This document shows, one piece after another, positions 55,654 through 64,000 of a DNA stretch of 64,000 nt (positions within the stretch are counted from its first letter, which is position 1; every line of letters begins with the position of its first letter). The notes beneath the pieces were generated by a model. That model worked only from the letters and a program-made list of their open reading frames with translations. It did no database searches and had not been told where the DNA came from. Origin of the DNA: Narthecium ossifragum (lineage: Eukaryota > Streptophyta > Magnoliopsida > Dioscoreales > Nartheciaceae); contig OY986975.1 of NCBI GenBank assembly GCA_963920575.1, forward strand, positions 14,879,863-14,943,862, given 5' to 3'. The translations under genes and the position numbers were made by a program.

Positions 55654-58600
55654 TCACTTGGACTCAAATTTTCCTTGAACCCTCCTTGTAACAATCATAG
55701 GACGGATTACAGCAAGGACGAGATCTCCGATTTTGAATGAGCGACGCTTCACTTTTTTGTCAAAGGCCCTGGATATTCTTGCTTGATAGATTTCCAACCT
55801 CTGTTGGGCTTCCAGGCGTCTTTCTTCCAAGCTATCGAGCTCTTGAAGTCTCAGCTTAGCCGCTTGGTCTTCTGTAAGGCTTTCTTGTAAAGCTACCCTG
55901 AGAGAAGGAATTTGTACTTCAAGGGGAAGAACTGCTTCACCTCCGAAGATTAGGGAGTAAGGGGTCGCCCCCATCAGAGTTCTTACTGTGGTGCGATATG
56001 CCCACAAGTTTTCCATGAGCTTCTCATGCCACTCCCTCTTATTTTTGTGAACTGCTTTCTTCAGAAGTTTGCAAAGAACTTTATTGAACGCCTCTGCTTG
56101 TCCATTAGCGGCGGCGTTATATGCTGAAGAAAAATGATTCTTGATTTTGAACTTGGCACAAAGATTTTGTATATTTCTATTTTTGAATGGCGTGCCATTA
56201 TCCGAAATGAGCCGAGCGAGAACTCCAAATCGGTATATGATTTGTGTTCTGATGAAATGCGCAACGGGTTCACTCTTCACATTTTTCAAAAGGATAGCTT
56301 CTGCCCATTTTGAGAAGTAATCTGTTGCCGTCAAGATGAAGCAGTGCCCTTTTGATGAAAGAGGCTGAATAGGGCCTACTATATCTAGTCCCCATGCCTC
56401 AAAAGGCCAGGAGATACTTGTGGGATGAAGGGGCTCCGGGGGCATATGTATGAAATCTGCATGAATCTGACAGACATGACATCTTTTGGCATAGTCGATG
56501 GAATCCCGTACGATAGAAGGTCAATAATATCCTAAATGCTTCAGTTGATGATATAACTTAGGACCGGCTTGATGCGCTCTACATACACCTGAATGGACTT
56601 CTTCAAGAGCCGATGCTGCTTCCTGATTGGAGAGACATCGTAGTAGGAGGCCATCGAAGGATCTTCGGTACAGGGTGTTATTAATGCATGTGTAGCTAGT
56701 TGCTCTCCTTCTTAATTTCTGTCTTTCTTGGGTGTCAACAGGTAGTATTCCCGACATGAAGTAATCCAGGAAAGGGGCTCTCTAGTCCTCTATTTGGACT
56801 TCACATATGGAGATAGTGTTGGTAAGTACTGATAAGCACTTGTTTGGAATTTCTTCGAGGAGAGGGGGCAGGACCCGCCTTTCTTCAACCCTGATTTCTA
56901 ATTTTTTTGTAGGTGAGAGAGCCATAGCAGCAGCAAGACTGGCCAAGGCATCTGTCTTTTGGTTTTGTGATCACAGAACATGCTGGATCTTCAGCTCCTT
57001 GAAAGAGCTAATGAGTCCTTTAGCTTTTTGATAATATGGAACTAATTCTTCTTTTTTGATGGCATACGTGCCGAGAAGTTGATTCACAATGAGCTGGGAG
57101 TCTCCATATGCTATAAGCGGATCCATCCCCATTTCTGAGGCTATCTCTAAGCCTATAATGAGAGCTTCATATTCTGTCATATTGTTGGATAAAGCAGATG
57201 TCAATGTAAAAGAGTATGGGATGAGAGCTTGCTCGGGAGTAACAAAGATTAATCCTACCCCCGATCCTGAGCGCCTACACGCCCCGTCGAAGTACATCTC
57301 CCAAGAGGGTTGAATGTCGGTCATGAAGACTTCTTCATCTGGAAGGTCATCTTTTAAGACTTCATTGCCTGGGACCGGATGGGCGGCGAGGAAGTCGGCC
57401 AATGCTTGTCCCTTGACCGCTTTCTGCGGAACATATGTTATATCGAATTGGGATAGCAACATAGCCCAGTTTGCTAGTCGCCCCGATAACGTTAATTTCT
57501 TTAATATGTACCGCAAAGGATCCGTTTTAGAAATAAGTTGGACAGAGTGCTCCAATAGATAATGGCGGAGCTTTTGGGTGGCAAACACCAAGGAGAGGCA
57601 AACCTTTTCCATCTCCGAGTAGTTATACTCAGGCCCAACCAGAGTCCGACTTAGGTAATAAAGAGCTCTTTCTTTACCTTCGTCGTCTTGTTGTGCTAGC
57701 AAAGCGCCTAATGATCCAGGCGAGGTGGCCGTATATAGGATCAAAGGTTTTCCTTTAATAGGAGAGGCAAGAACCGGCGGGTTGATGAGATATTCTTTAA
57801 TGCTTTGAAAAGTATTTTGACATATTTCATCCCACTCGAAAGGCGTCTCTTTCTTCATGAGGTGAGAGAAAGGTTTGCAACGTCCCGCCAAATTTGAGAT
57901 GAATCTTCGTATATAGGCTAGGCAACCTTGAAGACTTTGAGTTCGTGAAGATTCCGAGGTGGGGGCATTTCTAGAATGGCCTTGACCATTGAAGGGTCAA
58001 CCTCGATTCCTCGTTTGCGTACTACGAAGCTGAGGAGTTTTCCTGATGTGACACCAAACACGCACTTCATGGGATTCATCTTCAGATTGTACCGCCTAAG
58101 TCTGCGGAAGACTTCGGTTAGGTGTTTGAAATTATCTTACCGATGCTTCGTTTTCACCACCAAATCATCGACGTAGCATTCTATGATGTCGTGTAGAAGA
58201 TCACTAAAAATAAATGTCATAGCTCTTTGGTAGGTAGCTCCGGCATTCTTCAACCCAAACGGCATCACTGTGTAACAAAATATTCCTTTGGGTGTTCGGA
58301 AAGCAGTGAGTTCTTCATCTTTAGGCGTCATTTTTATCTGGTTATACCCTGAGTATCCATCCATGAAAGAAAGGATTTCATGTCCAGTTGTTGCATCCAC
58401 TATGAGCTCAGATATGGGCAGTGGGAAATCATCATTTGGACATGCTTTGTTTAGATCTCTGAAATCTATACAGAGTCTAAGTTGGCCGTTCTTCTTCTTC
58501 ACAGGGACAATATTTGCGAGCCATTTGGGATATTGTACCTTGCGGATGAAATTTTCCTTGATGAGTTTGTCTACCTCGACAATGACCTTGGGGATCAACT

Positions 58601-59273
58601 CTGGTCGGAAGCGCTTTTGAGTTTGCTTGATTGGATGGATATCTTCTTTTATGGAGAGGCGATGAACAGCAACACTGGTATCCAAGCCTGACATTTCTTT
58701 GTAGTTCCACGTGAACACATCTTTATTCTGATGGAGGAAGGTCTTATATTGCTCCTTTTCACTTGGCATCATGCGAGCGCGGATGAAAGTGGGGCGAGGA
58801 TCATCATTTGTCCCTAGGTTGATTTCTTCGAGCTCATCAACAGTTGCTTGGCCGCCATCTTCGAGTTGAGGAGGCGCTTCTTGGAGATCAACGAGCTCTG
58901 TAGATGTCATGCATACTTGGAATTGATATCCAAGCCCTGCCTTGTGGAAGGGTAGTTCTTCACTATATCGGATAGCCTTTATTTGTTCATCTGAAAGGAT
59001 ATCCTCAAAAGGTTGCTTTTGACCGCGACCTCCACATAAACCTTCGCCAGAATTGATATCATACCCTATTTGAGTCATCATGTGAAGCAGCTTTTCGTCA
59101 TAGAATGGTATAGGTAGAAATGACCTCTTGGCGACAGATTGGACCAAAGAGGCTTCGACGAAATTTATGGGATGATTATATTTCATTTCCCTGTCTTCAC
59201 TTGATTGACCTTCTTCTTCAATTGGTGGAGGCTTTACATGTGATGGAACCATTTTAGGGAGGGGTATGGGCAA
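55654..59273 (-). pseudogene. Tat-lineage pol: RT, two RNase H domains, integrase
   Basis: RT (58137-59273): LCIDFRDLNKACP, FMDGYSGYNQI, MPFGLKNAGATYQ and the YVDD active site. Then a stop near 58137 and a one-base frameshift near 57945. From 57891, the first RNase H keeps YSEMEKVCLSL and KTDPLRYIL but has TATSPGS where the first catalytic Asp should be. The second RNase H has Asp in YFDGACRRSGSG, Glu in TEYEALIIGL and Asp in YGDSQLIVNQL, so it is complete. Integrase: HH-CC finger (HSGVCRAH...CHVC), Asp in WGLDIVGPI, Asp in LISDNGTPFKN, Glu in QAEAFNKVLC. Stops at about 56970, 56760 and 56521 break the last part, which stays in one frame (57891 to 55654). Defective. Confidence 0.9.
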
Positions 59274-59513
59274 GTCTTGAAGAATGGTTTTGGAAAGTTT
59301 CTCTTCAATGACTTTAAATATAGAACCCCCTGCTTTCCTCTGGCTACTTGGAATGTAGCAATATGTCTTTTTTTTTGGAGGAGGCTTCTTTCCTTGTTGA
59401 ACCTCAGCTGTGAACTTCTATGTGAAACCCATTTCCATAGGAGGTGTAGTGATAGGCTTCTTCAGTTTTAAGGGTGGCTCCAAGTAAAACTTGGCGTCTG
59501 CAAAGAATGCCTC

Positions 59514-60188
59514 TCATGGTGTAAAGGGTTTCGTATAAGCAAACACCCTTTTGATGTCACCTTCGGGGGTTTGGTACTTGAAACATTGGTGAAGCGTTGA
59601 AGGGATAACCTTGTACTCATGGAGCCAAGGTCTTCCTAGTAACGCATTATAGTAGATACGAGCGTCAATGACATGAAAGACAACGCTCGTGGCCAAGTCT
59701 TGGAATTTCATGGCTAGGCGTATAGAGCCAATGACTTGCTGACCAGCTTGGTTGAAGCCTTGCACTATAATATTGCTAGATGTAAGGTCTAGGGTGTCAT
59801 AGCCCAATTTGTGAAGTGTTTTAAGCGGCAAGAGATTAATAGCCGACCCATAATCTAACATTATACGCGATGTGAGTATATCATCGATGTCACCTGTTAC
59901 TAACAATGGCCTATTATGTGGTTTTGAGCCGAGTAGTAAATCATCATCGGTAAACTCTATATTTAGAGTTTCGACTATAGGGACATCAATTTGGGGGATT
60001 TCCTTCCGGTAATCGTCGGGAAAAGATAAAGCAATAATGAGAGATTTTCGAAGATCAGAGGAAAGACACAGGGCATCATACACGCTAAGCAATGACGGAA
60101 TTTTCTTTAAATGGGAGACTACATTGTACTTTACTAACTCCTTAGAGTTCACATTATTTTGGGTTGTAGCTTGCACTGCTTGCAGCAC
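59514..60188 (-). pseudogene. Retropepsin-like protease part of the Tat polyprotein
   Basis: RIMLDYGSAINLLPLKTL carries the aspartic protease active site (D-x-G-S) near residue 115, and ALLGRPWLHEYKVIPSTLHQ follows at the C-terminal side, as in plant gypsy proteases. It is in the same frame as gag (61565) and RT (59273); in-frame stops between 59514 and 59273 separate it from RT. Confidence 0.8.
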
Positions 60189-60437
60189 CGGGTTTCTCTC
60201 CCGTGGTGGTTGAGAATCTGGAAGTCGTCGCCCAGATCGTGTGATGATCTCATGGACTTCAACATTCTCTTCTTCTTGGAAACAGAGAGATTGGTCGTCA
60301 TCTTAGAAGACTCCTATCGGGAAGCATGGATAGTGATTCCAAGAGACATTAGTTTCCGGGACATATGGTGTCCTGGTCTGGAGATCTGTGGAAACTCAAT
60401 GTATGAAGTTGTTTATCTCTTCATATGGCATCACCTT

Positions 60438-61565
60438 TCACAAGATCTTGTACTTTGGGGTTCTATATCTTTTCGACGCTGGTTGCCAGTCTTGAGGGAG
60501 TGAGGATCTTGGGGGTTTGAGCCTGCCGGCTCTAACCCTCTCCTTAAAGGCCTTCTTCTTCATCTGCTTTTTGCTGATGTAGGGTCTCCTATACCGATCA
60601 TAACATGGCTCTTCATCAGATAGGGACACTTCATGATCCGTATTGGGAGGACGTAAATCTTCCAATGTCGGCCAAGGACACCCTTCAACAGGTTCGAGGA
60701 TGGGGGCCATGTGCACTTCTGTGGGAATGTAGGGAGGGACGAGTGAATATTCGTCTTGACGAGAATGTATTGAAGGGAGATGCTCCAAAAGAGTTGAAGG
60801 AGTGTAGTCGTATGGAGCGTCGGGCTCTGAGGAAGGGAGTGTGGTAGAGATCATGTACGTTGATTCTGCCTTCTTCTCCTTTTGAAGCTTCTTTAGAAGT
60901 TCGACGTCCATGACTCCGTCATCGATCAGTTTCTGAATTTTATCCTTCAAAACAAAACAATCTTGTAGGGTGTGGCCCAAGATCCTGTGGTTGTGGCAAT
61001 ATAGAGGTTCGTTTACTTTATTTACCTCTTGCGGACGTCTCGGCTCTGGGAGCTCTATCAGTTCAAGGTCCTTCAGACCTTTAAACATATCAGCCACTTC
61101 TTCTCGAGGGAAAGAATATTCTTTTTCTATTCTTTCTTTAAGGGTCTTTACTGTCCTCGGGGCATTTTCCGCAGGGATATCCTTAGATCGCATATGATCT
61201 TTTGGAATGTAGATCTCCTTTGGCCTAGGGTTTTGTGTTGTGAAAGTTTGCATCACCGCTTTTCCTTTGGGAGGAGCTTTATCCTTTTTGGCAAGGTTCA
61301 ACACCACGCCTGTCTTCCGGGCTACATGTTGGAGATAGTTTTCGATATCTGTTGCCTTGGAAGCCAATTCTTCAAAGGTAAGCGGATGAACACCTTGTAA
61401 ATAGACTGCCATCTCTGGGCGAAGATTGTTCATGCACATGCGTACCGCTTCCGCCTCTGAAATGGGTTGCGGGCAGTGAATACTAAGATTTCTCCACCGA
61501 TTGATGAAGTCCACAGCCTTCTCATGTGAGTTTTGCTCTGTTTGGGTAAGTTCTGTAATTCCCAC
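60438..61565 (-). pseudogene. Gag of the Tat element, N-terminally truncated
   Basis: The frame opens abruptly within the retrotransposon gag domain (SHEKAVDFINRWRNLS, AVRMCMNNLRPEMAVYLQGV). It continues through a basic linker and CHNHRILGHTLQDCFVLKDKI, a zinc-knuckle-like C-x2-H...C block, and ends in a basic tail. The N-terminal domain, leader and primer site are missing, because 61565 is joined directly to an LTR fragment at 61570. An internal deletion therefore removed most of the 5' LTR and the start of gag. Confidence 0.82.
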
Positions 61566-61569
61566 ATTC

Positions 61570-61941
61570 GCTTAAATCCCCAAAATACCATTGATGTGGT
61601 AAAATTATTAAAATACCCCTATATCGACTTAGCTTTTGTAGGATGTCGTACAAGCGATGTAGGGTTATGATATGATAATTATAGAGTTCATGCATGTATT
61701 TTGTCCCCGAATTCTGAAAATACCCTCGGGCGGGTAAAATTACCGAAACGCCCTTCATGCTTCTGGTTTGTGTATGATACTTTCAAAACCATGAAGGATC
61801 ACATATAGAGCAGTGTATGTGTGCTCTTTGTGTGTTTGAACTTGTATGTCTGATAACATACCTTCGAAGAATGTCTGAGGCGAGTAGGGGTAATTTCGTA
61901 AATACCCTCAAATTTGACCTTAGTCAAAATTGGTGTCTACA
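61570..61941 (-). repeat. Remnant of the 5' LTR of the Tat element
   Basis: Matches 48236-48606 over 371 bases with roughly 15-20 differences and ends GTGTCTACA. The remaining ~1.5 kb of the LTR is deleted. Confidence 0.85.
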
Positions 61942-61946
61942 ACACT

Positions 61947-62580
61947 TAATGAATAAGATTGTGGGGATTACATATTTGCTTTTGTCGGGCCTTGCAACAC
62001 AAATCAATTGACATTTTAAATGTGATGGATCTAGTCTCGACTACAAAAGCATTGCTTCAAACTTTGAGAGATGATGGTTTCAATATTCTCCTTACGCATG
62101 TTATATTGGTTTGTGGACAGCATGACATTGATGTGTCTGATATGAGTGCTCGTTATAAACAAGCTAGTCGTTCTTCTCAGCAAAATGATCACATCTCAGT
62201 CCAACATCATTATCATTATGACATATTTAATGCTGCAATTGATTTTCAATTGGAAGAATTGAACACTAGATTCAATGACAATGAAGTGGAACTTCTCACG
62301 CTAAGCTCTGCTTTGGAACCAAAGGACAACTTCAAATTGTTCAACATTAATCAAATTTACAGTTTAGTCGAGAAATTTTATCCCGCTGATTTTACTGAAC
62401 AAGACATGCGGTATTTGAGATGTCAGCTTAAACATTATAAGCTCGATATGCTTTGTCATGCAAAGTTTCAGAATTTATCTACCGTTTTCGAATTATGTCG
62501 ACAACTTGTGGAGACAAACAAGGCACAACACTACAATATGATTGATAGGTTAATTCATCTTTTGTTAACTCTACATGTTT
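61947..62580 (+). pseudogene. hAT transposase, C-terminal part
   Basis: Resumes the hAT protein of 43696-45318: LMNKIVGITYLL, then (after a one-base shift near 61975) CRALQHKSIDILNVMDLVSTTKALLQ and HHYHYDIFNAAIDFQLEELNTRF with LTLSSAL. The hAT dimerisation region STVFELCRQLVETNKAQHYN follows. It is cut at LLTLHV (62580), before the conserved ERAFSAM motif that holds the last catalytic acid, by another LTR. Confidence 0.85.
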
Positions 62581-64000
62581 TGTCACGCCCCGCCCTGGGA
62601 TATACCCGACCCGACCACGGGACGCGAGGAAAACCTGTTCTACACTAACACAACATAATCAACCTGCTAATTGTCACAATCTAAACCATAATAAACTCAC
62701 TACAATATTCCAAACGTTCAAGATCAATCACATAATTTATTACAAACTTCTGGTTTCATTAACCTGAATCAATCTAATTCAAATACTGACTTCAATTGTT
62801 TAATTACAAATTTCTGAATCTGAAAGCATGAATCAAATCATTAATCAAATCTCATAATCCCAATGTCGCTACAACTCTCAAATGAATGAAATGAAATAAT
62901 TTAATTAAATTCTATGTCGAATCCTCCCACGATCTCAAACTCGGGCGTCATCACCTGAAGAACCTGCAAAAGTAGGGGTGAGCAAAAAGCCCAGTAGGAG
63001 ACTAACTAACGACATACAAGAAACTAACTAATAACCAACATAAATATGCAATGCAATCTGGCGCCTAAGTCTTAGCTCAAGGGAAGTCACAACCTAAGCC
63101 CAAGCTCGCAATCGACCCATCGCTCTCCACCACGGTCCGGGACACGCCCTGCCAACCGTGGGCACAGCTCGCTCTCCACCACAGTCCGGGACACGCCCTG
63201 CCAACTGTGGGCACAGCTAGACTGGCGTCGACCAGCAGACATTAGGCTACCTCCCAATAGCCACTAAGACTAAGGTTCCAGAGGATCAACCAGTCCTCTA
63301 TCAATAACAATTTTAATTTAATAATCATTCTCGTAACACCCCGATCGCTCACGGGGACCACGTCCACCCGTAGCCTCGATCGCAAGTTCCTTGACCAGAC
63401 CCCCGGCCTAGTCATGCAATGCGTTCTGTACAAAAGCGGCTACTCCAGCAAAATAGCATAGCCCACATCCATCACAACCATATTGTACCAGCATTTACAT
63501 ACAACTCCTAAGCACCACAGGATTATATCTAATCACAGATCATCCAAACATGAAAGTAATTCACCTACATACAAATAAGCACTTCCACATCACATAAATT
63601 GCACAGCAACAATTAGCCATAGCTAACACATCACAGACAACCATAATCTTCCACGAGAATGGATCAAACCACAATTCTACAATTCAAGCAAAATAACAGA
63701 ACACGTAAACAAAATAACTATAATGTAATCAGCATAGAATTACCAGCCTGAGCATCACCTCAAATATATATATATCTACACATCATCCATGATTTACGGT
63801 AGTGATACTAGTTAGTTTCAAGTATGCAATTTGGATAGTCCACCTACCTCACAGAAGAACAAGAACGACTCCCCAAGCCACAAGATCCAAGCACTACACC
63901 TCAGCTTCCTCTGTTGCCATGCAAGAATACATTTTATTTATTAAGAGGAGATACTATCCGATTACACCAAGTGAAGTTAACCCTACTACCGTAAACCCAC
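62581..64000 (-). mobile_element. Partial LTR of the TGTCAC...CCCTCACA family
   Basis: Starts TGTCACGCCCCGCCCTGG exactly at the break in the hAT frame and runs out of the window. The AT-rich beginning with AACCTGTTCTACAC and repeated ATCAAT words resembles 29258 onward. GTCCGGGACACGCCCTGCCA occurs twice, about 54 bases apart (63137 and 63186), inside CTCTCCACCAC...GGGCACAGCT. Confidence 0.7.
63120..63222. repeat. Tandem duplication, about 54-bp unit
   Basis: CGCTCTCCACCAC, GTCCGGGACACGCCCTGCCA and GTGGGCACAGCT repeat twice with two substitutions. Confidence 0.8.

Larger units (their letters stand above)
45319..61941 (-). mobile_element. Tat-lineage Ty3/gypsy retrotransposon inserted in the hAT gene
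   Basis: Left LTR 45319-48606 and a truncated right LTR copy 61570-61941 are in direct orientation. Ends TGTTCGAC... and ...GTGTCTACA give TG/CA limits. Flanks GCACT (45314-45318) and ACACT (61942-61946) agree at four of five positions, and the hAT protein frame reads through the join. On the minus strand: gag, protease, RT, two RNase H regions, integrase, then a long 3' region with tandem repeats and candidate antisense coding, then PPT and LTR. Two RNase H domains, the second of archaeal-like type (YFDGA), mark the Tat lineage. Two solo LTRs and a foldback element are nested inside. Confidence 0.82.

Noticed and set aside
55654..59273. Pararetroviral (caulimovirid) polymerase
   Set aside because: A complete integrase domain with HHCC and DDE motifs and flanking LTRs identify a Ty3/gypsy element.

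Overview
The window looks like nuclear DNA of a flowering plant. It holds one intact multi-exon gene with ordinary GT-AG introns, plant-type acyl-CoA ligase coding, and remains of most plant transposon classes. I cannot assign a species. I find one convincing intact host gene; nearly everything else is transposable-element DNA, much of it nested.

Layout. 1-3.6 kb: the end of a probable LTR and polypurine tract, a plant mobile domain (PMD) gene with one in-frame stop, and a 5'-truncated LINE tail. 4.35-13.2 kb (minus strand): a six-exon 4-coumarate:CoA ligase-like gene whose splicing I could reconstruct (563 codons before the stop, all junctions in phase). 14.75-19.8 kb: a 5'-truncated, frameshifted tandem copy of the same gene that kept its intron positions. 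20.0-24.2 kb: a complete Mutator-like element (MULE) with 44-bp terminal inverted repeats. It carries a FAR1/MULE transposase and, convergently, a PMD gene on the other strand. 24.3-32.2 kb: a solo LTR (target duplication CCTCC), a small MITE, GC-rich minisatellite, a 2.4-kb solo LTR (TCGTC) and a truncated relative of it. 32.2-33.8 kb: a PIF/Harbinger element with a large internal deletion. 34.3-41.6 kb: an Athila-type non-autonomous LTR retrotransposon in a tandem LTR arrangement. 43.1-43.7 kb: a Mutator foldback MITE. 43.7-62.6 kb: a hAT transposase split by a Tat-lineage Ty3/gypsy element (45.3-61.9 kb). That element carries a further solo LTR of the Athila family (ACGAT), one of the 2.3-kb family (GTCCC), a foldback element and several minisatellites. 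62.6-64 kb: the start of another LTR of the 2.3-kb family, inserted in the hAT transposase.

Themes. PMD coding sequence occurs in two distinct transposon contexts: beside a probable LTR/PPT (1-2.8 kb) and inside a MULE. A third candidate antisense exon lies in the Tat element, but I cannot prove it is PMD. Short palindromic arrays recur in unrelated elements: CGGTA/TACCG in the MULE ends and in an intronic insertion, GATCGATC in two solo LTRs and a foldback, and a 33-bp palindromic array beside the Tat polypurine tract. The non-autonomous Athila-type element also holds two near-identical 60-bp stem-closed units. At least four solo LTRs with exact 5-bp target duplications point to frequent LTR-LTR recombination.
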